From: Serratia plymuthica NBRC 102599
Lineage (GTDB): Bacteria; Pseudomonadota; Gammaproteobacteria; Enterobacterales; Enterobacteriaceae
DNA length: 64,000 nucleotides
Direction: 5' to 3'
Assembly (NCBI RefSeq): GCF_001590925.1
Contig: NZ_BCTU01000013.1
Span: forward strand, 62,001-126,000
The notes under the pieces are model-generated. The model made no database searches, had not been told where the DNA came from, and saw nothing but the letters and a program-made list of their open reading frames with translations. The first letter of the stretch is position 1. Every line of letters starts with the position of its first letter. This document shows positions 17,678 through 26,412 of this stretch, one piece after another. Both the position numbers and the translations under genes were made by a program.

Positions 17678-19288
17678 ATGCCCAACATCTATACCATCAG
17701 CGGCCAACAATTTATCGGCGGCGAACGCCGTGCCAGCGGAGAAGCTATGCTGGTCAGCCTGCGTGCCGATAACGGCCAGCCAACCGGCCATCGCTTCCAT
17801 CAGGCCACCGCCGCTGAGGCCGCAGCCGCAGCCGAGGCCGCCGCGCAGGCCTTCACCGCATATTCGCAAATCGGCGCCGAGCACCGGGCGGCGTTTCTTG
17901 ATGCCATTGCCGATCAGTTGGACGCGCTGGAGGAGGATTTCTTCGCGTTCGCCATGCAGGAAACCGCCCTGCCATTGGTTCGCCTGAGCGGTGAGCGCGC
18001 CAGAACCAGCGGTCAGATGCGGTTATTCGCCACTCTGTTGCGTCGCGGCGATATGCATGGCGCACGCATAGACTGCGCCCTGCCGCAGCGAACGCCATTA
18101 CCTCGCCCGGACCTGCGGCAATATCGCACCGCTATCGGCCCGGTAGCGGTGTTCGGCGCCAGCAACTTTCCGCTGGCGTTCTCCACCGCTGGCGGTGACA
18201 CGGCGGCCGCATTGGCTGCGGGTTGCCCGGTAGTGTTCAAGGCGCACGGCGGCCATATGATCACCGCAGAACTGACCGCGCAGGCGATTGAACGGGCCCG
18301 GGAGCAACTGCAAATCCCGGCAGGGGTGTTCAACATGATTTACGGCGATCGCATCGGCGCAGAGCTGGTGCAGCACCCGGCCATTCAGGCGGTGGGCTTT
18401 ACCGGTTCGCTGCGGGGTGGCAGAGCCTTGTTCGATCTGGCCATGCGCCGTCCGCAGCCTATTCCGGTGTTCGCCGAAATGTCGAGCATTAACCCGCTGA
18501 TCGTGATGCCCCAGGCTCTGGCCCGGCGTGGGCAGAAAATTGCACAGGAACTGGTTGCCTCATTCACCCTGGGGTGCGGCCAGTTCTGTACCAAGCCAGG
18601 GTTGATTCTCGGCCTACAGGGTGCAGCATTCCGTCAGCTGATTCACGAGTTAAACACCCAGATAAATGCTGCCACACCCCAGCCTATGCTGAATGCCGAC
18701 ACGCTGACGCATTACCGCAATGGATTAAAAGCGCTCGAAGAGACGCCGGGTATCCGCCATCTGGCCGGCAACCGCGAGCAGCAACCGCATCTGGCCGCAC
18801 CGCAACTGTATCAGGCCGACGTCAACCTGTTGCTGAGCGGCAACCCTCTGCTTCAGGAGGAAGTCTTTGGCCCGGTGGCGATCCTGGTGGCAGTGGAAGA
18901 CAACCGTCAACTGGCTGCCGCGCTGGAGAGCCTGCAAGGGCAACTGACCGCCACCCTGCTGGCAGACGAAGATGATCACGCCGATGCGGCGCCGTTGGCT
19001 CAACGGCTGGTGCACAAGGCCGGGCGAGTGCTGTTCAACGGGTATCCCACCGGGGTAGAGGTCTGTGACGCCATGGTGCACGGTGGTCCTTATCCGGCAA
19101 CCAGCGATGTACGCGGCACGTCGGTAGGCACGCTGGCCATCGAACGTTTCCTGCGCCCGGTCTGCTTGCAGAATTACCCGGCGGCGTTACTGCCTCCGCC
19201 GTTGCAAGACAGCAACCCACTTGGCCTGTTACGGCTGGTTAACGGCATTTATACCCGGGATCCCATTACTTTATCTGCCAATGACTAG
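17678..19288 (+). CDS. 2-oxoglutarate semialdehyde (2,5-dioxovalerate) dehydrogenase
   Basis: 536 residues, aldehyde dehydrogenase superfamily, longer than the usual ~490 as in the KGSADH subclass. Catalytic Cys in LGCGQFCTKPG and the general-base Glu in FAEMSSINP. It oxidises 2-oxoglutarate semialdehyde to 2-oxoglutarate with NAD(P), the last step of hydroxyproline breakdown. A good ribosome binding site (GACGGGGGA) precedes the ATG. Confidence 0.88.
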   Translation: MPNIYTISGQQFIGGERRASGEAMLVSLRADNGQPTGHRFHQATAAEAAAAAEAAAQAFTAYSQIGAEHRAAFLDAIADQLDALEEDFFAFAMQETALPLVRLSGERARTSGQMRLFATLLRRGDMHGARIDCALPQRTPLPRPDLRQYRTAIGPVAVFGASNFPLAFSTAGGDTAAALAAGCPVVFKAHGGHMITAELTAQAIERAREQLQIPAGVFNMIYGDRIGAELVQHPAIQAVGFTGSLRGGRALFDLAMRRPQPIPVFAEMSSINPLIVMPQALARRGQKIAQELVASFTLGCGQFCTKPGLILGLQGAAFRQLIHELNTQINAATPQPMLNADTLTHYRNGLKALEETPGIRHLAGNREQQPHLAAPQLYQADVNLLLSGNPLLQEEVFGPVAILVAVEDNRQLAAALESLQGQLTATLLADEDDHADAAPLAQRLVHKAGRVLFNGYPTGVEVCDAMVHGGPYPATSDVRGTSVGTLAIERFLRPVCLQNYPAALLPPPLQDSNPLGLLRLVNGIYTRDPITLSAND

Positions 19289-19332
19289 CCAGGCCGTATC
19301 TGCATGCCATCAAATAACAAAAGGGTAACCCT

Positions 19333-20898
19333 ATGACAACCCAAGGCAAATTCAAGAAGCAGCTTACGCTCACCGATCTGACGTTTATCGGTCTGGGCGC
19401 TATATTTGGTTCCGGCTGGCTGTTCGCCGCCAGCCACGTCTCTTCCATTGCCGGCCCGGCGGGCATCTATTCCTGGCTTATCGGCGGCCTGGCCGTTTTA
19501 CTGCTCGGTATCGTCTATTGTGAACTGGGTGCGGCACTGCCGCGCGCCGGCGGCATCATCCGTTATCCGGTATTTTCCCACGGCGAGCTGATGGGCTATC
19601 TGTTGGGATTTATCACCCTGATCGCCTTCTCCAGCCTGATATCGATTGAGATCGTCGCCGCCCGCCAATACGCCGCCGCCTGGTTTCCCTTTCTGAGTCA
19701 ACCTGGCTCCGGCGACCCGACGCTATTCGGCTGGGGGGTGCAGTTAGTGCTGCTGTGCTTCTTCTTCGCCCTTAACTACTACAGCGTCAAAACCTTTGCC
19801 AAATCCAATAACCTGATCAGCGTGATTAAATTCATGGTGCCGCTGTTGGTGATCGTGGTGCTGTTCAACTTCTTCAAACCCGAAAATTTGTACAGTCAGG
19901 GCTTTGCCCCCTTTGGTTCCGCCGGGGTGGAAGCAGCCATTTCGGCGGGCGGGATTATCTTCGCGTATCTCGGCCTGACGCCGATTATCTCGGTCGCCAG
20001 CGAGGTGCAAAACCCTCAGCGTACGATTCCCATCGCGCTGATCCTGTCGGTGATACTGTCCACCATCATCTATGTGCTGTTGCAGGTGGCTTTCCTCGGC
20101 AGCATTCCCAGCGAGATGCTTAACGGGGGTTGGGCCGGTATCAGCCAGCAATTCTCACTGCCTTATCGCGATATCGCCATCACGCTGGGCATGGGTTGGC
20201 TGGCGTTCCTGGTAGTGAGCGATGCGATTATCTCGCCGAGCGGCACCGGCAATATCTATATGAATGCCACGCCACGGGTGATCTACGGTTGGGCACGCGC
20301 CGGGACCTTCTTTAAAATCTTTACCCGCGTCGACGGGGCGTCCGGCATTCCACGCCCCGCGCTGTGGCTGACCTTTGGTCTGTCGATCTTCTGGACGCTG
20401 CCCTTCCCCTCTTGGGAGAAGCTGATCGGCGTAGTATCCGCCGCGCTGGTACTGAGTTACGCCATTGCGCCCGTCACCGCCGCCGGCCTGCGGCGTAATG
20501 CGCCGGACCTGCATCGCCCGTTCTTCGTGAGGGGCTTTTGCGTGCTCGGCCCGGTGTCATTCATCATATCGGCACTCATCGTCTACTGGTCCGGCTGGGA
20601 CACCGTTTCCTGGCTGCTGGGCCTGCAGATCCTGATGTTCGTGGTTTATATCCTGTTCAAAAACAAGGTGCCCACCCATGCCGTCAGCCTCCGCCAGCAG
20701 ATTTGGTCCTCACTGTGGCTGATCGGCTTCTACGCGCTGATTATTGTGGCGTCTTATCTCGGTAGCTTTGGCGGTATCAACACCATCGGTCACCCGTGGG
20801 ATACCCTGACGGTGGCAGTCATTGCGCTGGTGATTTACTACTGGGGTGCCTATACCTGTTTGCCCAAGGCGAATTTCGACGGTGATGAAGAAGAGTAA
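19333..20898 (+). CDS. APC-superfamily amino acid permease
   Basis: 521 residues with about 12-14 membrane helices. The start MTTQGKFKKQLTLTDLTFIG and the GLGAIFGSGWLFA consensus loop place it in the APC superfamily near aspartate/proton symporters (AspP/YveA-like). In this cluster it is the likely importer of hydroxyproline. Substrate is inferred from position only. Confidence 0.8.
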   Translation: MTTQGKFKKQLTLTDLTFIGLGAIFGSGWLFAASHVSSIAGPAGIYSWLIGGLAVLLLGIVYCELGAALPRAGGIIRYPVFSHGELMGYLLGFITLIAFSSLISIEIVAARQYAAAWFPFLSQPGSGDPTLFGWGVQLVLLCFFFALNYYSVKTFAKSNNLISVIKFMVPLLVIVVLFNFFKPENLYSQGFAPFGSAGVEAAISAGGIIFAYLGLTPIISVASEVQNPQRTIPIALILSVILSTIIYVLLQVAFLGSIPSEMLNGGWAGISQQFSLPYRDIAITLGMGWLAFLVVSDAIISPSGTGNIYMNATPRVIYGWARAGTFFKIFTRVDGASGIPRPALWLTFGLSIFWTLPFPSWEKLIGVVSAALVLSYAIAPVTAAGLRRNAPDLHRPFFVRGFCVLGPVSFIISALIVYWSGWDTVSWLLGLQILMFVVYILFKNKVPTHAVSLRQQIWSSLWLIGFYALIIVASYLGSFGGINTIGHPWDTLTVAVIALVIYYWGAYTCLPKANFDGDEEE

Positions 20899-20916
20899 CC
20901 GCAAAGGAGAAATCTC

Positions 20917-21930
20917 ATGACGCAAACCCAGACGCTATCGCTGAGCGAGGCCTATCATCTCGCGCTGCGAGCACTGCGCAGCAACGGTTTCAGCGTTGAA
21001 CATGCCGATGCCGTCGCACAGAATGTGACCGCCGGCGAACGTGATGGCTGCGCCTCGCACGGCTTGTACCGAGTGCTTGGCTGCGTACGCTCGCTACTGG
21101 CCGGCAAGGTGTCCGCCAGCGCCGTTCCAGTGCTTATCGACAGCGCTCCGGCGATCCTGCGGGTGAACGCCAACGACGGCTTTTCACTGCTGGCTTATCG
21201 CCGCGCACTCCCAGCTTTTGTCGACAAAGTGCGCACTAACGGCATAGCGGCGTTGGCCATTAACCACTGTGTGCATTTTTCCGCCCTGTGGGCCGATATT
21301 GAACCCTTAACCGAGCAAGGGCTGGTGGCGCTGGCATGCACGCCCAGCCATGCCTGGGTTACTCCCGCCGGGGGAACACGCCCGTTATTCGGCACCAACC
21401 CTATCGCCTTTGGCTGGCCGCGCCCGCAGCGCCAGCCGTTTATCTTTGATATGGCCACCAGCGCCGCGGCACGTGGCGAAATCGAGCTGCACCGCCGCGC
21501 CGGCACGCCGCTGCCGGAAGGATGGGGTATTGATGAACAGGGGCAACCCTCAACCGATCCGGCCAGCGTGTTACAGGGCGCGATGCTGACCTTTGGCGGC
21601 CATAAGGGATCTGCGCTGGCAGCGATGGTTGAACTGCTTGCCGGGCCATTGATTGGCGATATGACCAGTAAGGAATCGCTGGCCTACGATCGGCAGACCG
21701 GCTCCTCCCCTTATGGCGGCGAACTGATTATCGCCATGGATCCCGAACGTTTTATGGGGGCCGACAACGCGGTTCACTTTGCCAGAGCGGAAGCCTTGTT
21801 CGCCGATATGTCCGGGCAAGGGGCACGTATTCCAGGGGAGCGGCGTTTTCAGATGCGGCAATACAGCGAACAACACGGCGTGACCTTGCCGCTGGCGCTG
21901 TATGAAGAAATTGTGGCCCTCTGCCGCTAA
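20917..21930 (+). CDS. Ldh/malate dehydrogenase-family oxidoreductase (imino-acid reductase type)
   Basis: 337 residues of the MDH2/LDH2 (YlbC-DpkA) fold, which has its own NAD(P)-binding domain rather than a Rossmann fold: NHCVHFSALW, FGTNPIAFGWP, FDMATSAAARGE and FGGHKGSALAAMVELLAG. Members next to proline/hydroxyproline genes reduce 1-pyrroline-2-carboxylate or 1-piperideine-2-carboxylate to L-proline or L-pipecolate, linking trans-3-hydroxyproline breakdown to proline. Specificity is inferred. It lies 18 bases after the permease and ends the rightward operon at a strong hairpin. Confidence 0.78.
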   Translation: MTQTQTLSLSEAYHLALRALRSNGFSVEHADAVAQNVTAGERDGCASHGLYRVLGCVRSLLAGKVSASAVPVLIDSAPAILRVNANDGFSLLAYRRALPAFVDKVRTNGIAALAINHCVHFSALWADIEPLTEQGLVALACTPSHAWVTPAGGTRPLFGTNPIAFGWPRPQRQPFIFDMATSAAARGEIELHRRAGTPLPEGWGIDEQGQPSTDPASVLQGAMLTFGGHKGSALAAMVELLAGPLIGDMTSKESLAYDRQTGSSPYGGELIIAMDPERFMGADNAVHFARAEALFADMSGQGARIPGERRFQMRQYSEQHGVTLPLALYEEIVALCR

Positions 21931-21936
21931 ATGATA

Positions 21937-21964
21937 CAGGCCCGCAAACTGAACTGCGGGCCTG
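21937..21964. terminator. Bidirectional terminator, hydroxyproline operon / usp
   Basis: CAGGCCCGCA and TGCGGGCCTG form a perfect 10-bp stem with an 8-base loop, between the converging Ldh-family and universal stress genes. Confidence 0.75.
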
Positions 21965-21974
21965 ATTTAACGAA

Positions 21975-22403
21975 TTATCTGACAACCATGACCGAGATAT
22001 TGGCGTGGCGCACAATCGCCGCAGCGTTAGATCCCAGCAAGTAGGTTTTCACGCTCGGGCGACGCGAACCGATTATGATCAAATCCGCTTTGATTTCCTC
22101 AGCCAATTCCAGCACCTGATCGCGCGGGGAGCCAAAGCTGATGGTGTAATCCAGACGCTCCAGTGGAATATCAATTTCCGACATGATTTTCTTGAGCTTA
22201 TCGACCGCTTTTACTTCTGCCTGATTCTCAAACTCCTTGATGCCAAACGAATAGGCGGTAACGAACGCCGAGGCATCCGGCAACGCGTGGAAGAAATGCA
22301 CTTTGGCTCCGGAAATTTTCGCCAGGTACTCGACATTCTTCAACGCATGCTCTGTCAGCAGATCTTCTTCAATATCTATCGGCACTAGTATGGTCTTGTA
22401 CAT
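21975..22403 (-). CDS. Universal stress protein, UspF/UspG type
   Basis: 142 residues, Usp fold. Begins MYKTILVPIDIEED and ends IIIGSRRPSVKTYLLGSNAA followed by IVRHANISVMVVR, the nucleotide-binding loop region of UspF-class proteins. As in UspF the glycine pattern is GxRR..LLGSN rather than a strict GxxG. Small cytoplasmic stress-response protein. Terminates at the shared hairpin. Confidence 0.88.
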   Translation of the reverse strand: MYKTILVPIDIEEDLLTEHALKNVEYLAKISGAKVHFFHALPDASAFVTAYSFGIKEFENQAEVKAVDKLKKIMSEIDIPLERLDYTISFGSPRDQVLELAEEIKADLIIIGSRRPSVKTYLLGSNAAAIVRHANISVMVVR

Positions 22404-22581
22404 ATTACATCCCTTCTATGTAAACCTTGGTGCCTATAGGGTACTGCCGGGAGAATGGTGCGTGAACCGCTTTCTCGTGCTTTTGTGATCGCCGGTAACT
22501 CCTGGCCGGGATAATTGGTTATTTAACAAAATATAAACATAGCGAGGTTAACAGCTAGTCGATTAATTATTGCAATATCAG

Positions 22582-23298
22582 TTAAATGAGTTGCAAATAC
22601 ACCGCTTTCGCCGTGGCGGCAGTTTTATTGGCAACCGACAATTTTTTAATCGAATTACCGATGTGAAAATTCACCGTTCTTTCACTCAACCCCATAAGCA
22701 TGGCAATTTCCTCTGAGGTTTTGCCTTCGCTGCACCAGCGTAAAATATCCTTTTCACGCAACGTCAACACGTCTTTGATCGCCTCGTCGTTCACCGATAT
22801 TAATGCTTCGCGCAACGTTTTATGAGTAATCTGCGCTAACCACAGGAAAAAGGTTTCGTTACGCGCGCCGGCCTCCGGCGACTGCTCAGGGATTTTTTTG
22901 CCGGCAAAGGTGAGAATGCCCAACCGACCGTAGCAGTCCTTGATTGACTGTGACCAACCTTCACGGATACCGAACTGTGCCATACGCCACCACAGTTCCG
23001 GTTTATCTTGATAGAACTCTTCGTCCCAATGAAACTGCAGCGTGGAATGATGGGCCTGATCGATAACCGGGTCCTGCAAATACACCCGCAGCTTGCGGTA
23101 GTCCTCCAGGTATTCTGCAGGATAATTTCCCTCTATCAGCATTTTTGGCCGGCTGGCCGGGTAGCAGGAAAACACAATGTAGGAATAGTACTCAAAGCCC
23201 AGTGCCTGGGCGCAGGGTTCCAGACGACGTAAAAAAAGCTCACGGTCGTGCACACTGTCGAGTAAAGCGTCCATAAAAGGCTGAATGCGGTTATCCAT
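22582..23298 (-). CDS. LuxR-family quorum-sensing-type regulator (orphan)
   Basis: 238 residues with an N-terminal autoinducer-binding domain (about 15-160) and a C-terminal LuxR HTH (LTLREKDILRWCSEGKTSEEI, then MGLSERTVNFHIGN). Of the residues that line the AHL pocket, Asp70 and Pro71 (LQDPV), Trp85 (FHWDEEF), Tyr61 and Gly113 are recognisable, but the position of Trp57 is Tyr (YPAEYLEDY). No luxI homologue is in the window. It is transcribed away from the five-gene operon starting at 23647 and probably controls it. Ligand could be an AHL or something else. Confidence 0.85.
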   Translation of the reverse strand: MDNRIQPFMDALLDSVHDRELFLRRLEPCAQALGFEYYSYIVFSCYPASRPKMLIEGNYPAEYLEDYRKLRVYLQDPVIDQAHHSTLQFHWDEEFYQDKPELWWRMAQFGIREGWSQSIKDCYGRLGILTFAGKKIPEQSPEAGARNETFFLWLAQITHKTLREALISVNDEAIKDVLTLREKDILRWCSEGKTSEEIAMLMGLSERTVNFHIGNSIKKLSVANKTAATAKAVYLQLI

Positions 23299-23646
23299 AA
23301 AACACGTTCTCCAGAAAGCTGGGCCGGCAATCGATAAGTAACATTAACTATAGTGTGGCTCCCTGGCTACAACAGCCGTTTCATAGTATAAAAAATACAA
23401 TGGCTATAACAAAAAAAGCTATCATCACCTCTATAGCTAATAAATAACGCGTTAAAACCTACCCCCTGATGAAAATTACGCGAATACCATAACCGCCTAT
23501 TATTGTAAACCTGTCACTTTTACCGTTAGACAGTCATCTCGCCACCCATTACCTTCGCCATAGGCACCCAGTGTCGCTCCAAATCCAAATAAATTATAAG
23601 CATTTGCGAATTTGGCAATGCAGAAAAATACTCACGGGGATTTTCT
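23299..23646. promoter_or_regulatory. Divergent control region, LuxR gene / biosynthetic operon
   Basis: 348 bases, AT-rich relative to both flanks, holding the promoters of the LuxR gene (minus) and the operon (plus). It contains several short inverted repeats, including the one listed separately and TGGCT-ACAAC-AGCCG. No canonical lux box (CTG-N10-CAG type) was seen. Confidence 0.5.
23417..23438. promoter_or_regulatory. Inverted repeat, candidate operator
   Basis: AGCTAT-N10-ATAGCT, a perfect 6-bp dyad in 22 bases, about the size of a lux-type operator. It is in the middle of the divergent control region. It could equally be an incidental AT-rich palindrome. Confidence 0.35.
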
Positions 23647-25176
23647 ATGGCAGAGAATAATTCGGCAATCCGTTCAGCCGCCGTTATTGGTGCGGGGACC
23701 ATGGGCAGAGGCATCGCCTATCTCCTGGCGCTGAACGGCATACGAACCGTACTTTATAATCGCAATGGTAATAATCTCAATCAGGCCCGTGACTATATTG
23801 TCAGCGACCTGGACAGAAAAATAGATAACGGAAAAATAACCCTGCAGAAAAAAGGCCAGATATTAGCCAATATTATTTTCTCGGACGTCTTTGACGCCAT
23901 AACCGACAGCGATCTGGTGATTGAAACCATTGCGGAAGATGAGCAAACCAAGCATGAAATCCTGGCAGCCATTGCGGCGACGGTAAAACCGGAGGCGATC
24001 ATTGCGACCAATACTTCCTCTCTGTCGCTGAACAAACTGGCGGCGGGGGTGGAAAACAACCCGCGCTTTATCGGCCTGCATTTTTTCAATCCGGCGCCGC
24101 TGATGAAGTTGATCGAAATTATTCCCTCTTATTTCACCTCTCGCGCCACCAGTCTACGCTGCCAGCAGTTGGTAACAGCGTTGGGTAAACAGTTTGTGGT
24201 CTGCAAAGCCACGCCGGGCTTTATTGTTAACCGCATGGCGCGGCCTTTCTATCTGGAAGGGTTCCGGCTGCTGGAGGAAAACGTGGCGCTGGCGCCACAG
24301 ATCGACCGCGCCCTCAAGGCCGGCGGGCATTTTCGCATGGGGCCTTTAGAACTGACTGATTTTATCGGCCAGGATATCAACTATCAGGTCAGCAAGCAGA
24401 TTTGGCAGGATATGCAGTTCGATCCCCGCTATACCCCCGGCCATTTGCAACGCTCGCTGGTGGATGCCGGGCTGCTGGGGAGGAAAAACGGGCGCTCTTT
24501 TTTTGCTTCCCAACCTGCTACACCACCCAACCCAACCACAGAGGGCGACACGCCAACTTCACTGCATTTTTATGGTGAACACGCTTTATTCGATCACCTG
24601 CAACAGCGCGCTTTGGCCACCTGGCCTGCGCTGCGCGTTCAGCGGTTGCCGGAACGGCCGGAACTGGGGCGTTTTATCCTGGTGAATAACAGGCTGGCGA
24701 TCAAAATCACTGATGGCAGAACGGCGAACCTGCTCGCCGGCTTAACCGCTCTCGACACCTTCGTGATTGACGCCGCGCTGAACTACGCCGACACCGCCTA
24801 TCTGGTGGCCGCCCACAATCAACATGCCACAGAGACGAATAAAGCGCTGTTTCTGACGCTGCTGCAAACCCTCATCGCTCAGGTGGAGTTTATTAAAGAT
24901 TCCCCTGCCCTGATCGTTGCCCGCGTACTGAGCAGCCTGATCAATGAATCGGTGATCATGGTGGAGAGCGGCGTTTGCAGCCGGGCAGATATCGATATCG
25001 CCGCCGTGGCCGGCGTGAACTATGCCGACGGCATTTTTGCCTGGTTGGCGCAGCTCGGGCAGAAAAACGTGAAATCGACGCTGGATAACATGGCGCAATT
25101 GCTGCACTCCACGCGCTATTACCCGCATTACTCATTGCTGAACGCGGCCCGGCCTGAGCTGGCTGTAGCGCCCTAA
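23647..25176 (+). CDS. 3-hydroxyacyl-CoA dehydrogenase (PaaH/PaaC-like)
   Basis: 509 residues. N-terminal NAD-binding Rossmann motif (VIGAGTMGRGIAYLLA) and the catalytic GLHFFNPAPLMKLIE region, then two C-terminal 3HCDH dimerisation domains (GFIVNRMARPFYLEGFRLLEE and the later NESVIMVESGV). Length and layout match PaaH/PaaC-type 3-hydroxyadipyl-CoA dehydrogenases of the phenylacetate pathway. First gene of a five-gene operon; GGGGA precedes the ATG. No phenylacetate genes are nearby, so another role is likely. Confidence 0.88.
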   Translation: MAENNSAIRSAAVIGAGTMGRGIAYLLALNGIRTVLYNRNGNNLNQARDYIVSDLDRKIDNGKITLQKKGQILANIIFSDVFDAITDSDLVIETIAEDEQTKHEILAAIAATVKPEAIIATNTSSLSLNKLAAGVENNPRFIGLHFFNPAPLMKLIEIIPSYFTSRATSLRCQQLVTALGKQFVVCKATPGFIVNRMARPFYLEGFRLLEENVALAPQIDRALKAGGHFRMGPLELTDFIGQDINYQVSKQIWQDMQFDPRYTPGHLQRSLVDAGLLGRKNGRSFFASQPATPPNPTTEGDTPTSLHFYGEHALFDHLQQRALATWPALRVQRLPERPELGRFILVNNRLAIKITDGRTANLLAGLTALDTFVIDAALNYADTAYLVAAHNQHATETNKALFLTLLQTLIAQVEFIKDSPALIVARVLSSLINESVIMVESGVCSRADIDIAAVAGVNYADGIFAWLAQLGQKNVKSTLDNMAQLLHSTRYYPHYSLLNAARPELAVAP

Positions 25177-25182
25177 GGAAAA

Positions 25183-26397
25183 ATGATGACGATTAAAGAC
25201 GATGGGGTCTATCTGATCGACGGCACGCGCACGGCTATCGGCGCTTACGGTGGCAGTCTGGCGCTGACGCGTCCGGATGATATGGCGGCGGCCATTATTC
25301 GGGCACTGCTGCAACGGCACCCTGATGTGGAGCCGGATATCGATGAAGTGATCCTGGGTTGCGCCAATCAAGCCGGTGAGGACAACCGCAACGTCGCCCG
25401 CATGGCGGCGCTGTTATCTGGCCTGGATCAGAGCGTACCGGCCATAACCTTGAACCGGCTATGCGCATCCGGGCTGGATGCCGTGATCTACGCCAGCGCA
25501 AAAATAAAAAGCGGCCTCAGCGAACTGGTGCTGGCCGGTGGCGTAGAAAGCATGAGCCGGGTGCCCTATGTGATGGGCAAAAGCGAAACGCCTTTCGACA
25601 AGAGCGTCAAGCTGTACGACACCACCTTGGGCTGGCGTTTTGTCAATCCACAGTTGGCGGAGCGCTATGGTTGCGATCCGCTGGGCATTACGGCGGAGAA
25701 CGTGGCTCAGCAACACCAAATATCCCGTGAGGATCAGGATATTTTTGCCCTGAACTCACAGCAAAAAGCCTGGCGTGCCATTGAAAATGGTCGATTGGCC
25801 AGGGAAATCACGCCACTCGAGGTGCAGGTGGATCGTAAAACCCGCAAAACCTTCGAACAGGATGAATTTCCACGCCAGACCACGTTGCAAAAGCTCCACG
25901 CGCTGAAACCGGCCTTTATTACCGACGGCTCGGTCACCGCCGGCAACGCCTCCGGCATCAACGACGGAGCGGCCGTACTGCTGCTGGCTTCCGGCCGTTA
26001 TGTAAAACGCAAGTCACTGCAACCGCTGGCGGAGATTGGCGACAGCGCCAGTGCGGGCGTTGCCCCGTCGGTGATGGGTATCGGGCCGATCGCCGCCACC
26101 GACCGGTTGCTGGCGCGAACCGGCTTTACCCTGAACGATTTTGACGTGATTGAAATTAATGAGGCATTTGCCGCACAGGTGTTGGCCGCGCTGAAAAACT
26201 GGCGTATCGATTTCAACGATACACGGGTCAACCCAAACGGCGGCGCCATCGCCCTCGGTCATCCGCTCGGGATGTCAGGCGCGCGACTGGTGCTTTCCGC
26301 CGCGCTGGAACTCAACGCCCGGCAGGTAAACAACGCGCTGGTGACGATGTGTGTCGGTGTCGGCCAAGGCGTTTCATTGGTTATTAAAGCCCTCTAA
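25183..26397 (+). CDS. Thiolase, 3-oxoadipyl-CoA thiolase type (PcaF/PaaJ-like)
   Basis: 404 residues. The acylation Cys is Cys94 (NRLCASGLDA); GHPLGMSG and the second catalytic Cys in MCVGVGQG are near the C-terminus. The LGCANQAGEDNRNVARMAALL and TLGWRFVNP blocks are hallmarks of beta-ketoadipyl-CoA thiolases. Such enzymes split 3-oxoadipyl-CoA to succinyl-CoA and acetyl-CoA, or run in reverse. Starts 6 bases after the dehydrogenase stop. A succinyl-CoA-producing or -using thiolase beside an ALA-synthase-like enzyme is chemically suggestive. Confidence 0.9.
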   Translation: MMTIKDDGVYLIDGTRTAIGAYGGSLALTRPDDMAAAIIRALLQRHPDVEPDIDEVILGCANQAGEDNRNVARMAALLSGLDQSVPAITLNRLCASGLDAVIYASAKIKSGLSELVLAGGVESMSRVPYVMGKSETPFDKSVKLYDTTLGWRFVNPQLAERYGCDPLGITAENVAQQHQISREDQDIFALNSQQKAWRAIENGRLAREITPLEVQVDRKTRKTFEQDEFPRQTTLQKLHALKPAFITDGSVTAGNASGINDGAAVLLLASGRYVKRKSLQPLAEIGDSASAGVAPSVMGIGPIAATDRLLARTGFTLNDFDVIEINEAFAAQVLAALKNWRIDFNDTRVNPNGGAIALGHPLGMSGARLVLSAALELNARQVNNALVTMCVGVGQGVSLVIKAL

Positions 26398-26412
26398 TGC
26401 AAGGAATTCCGT

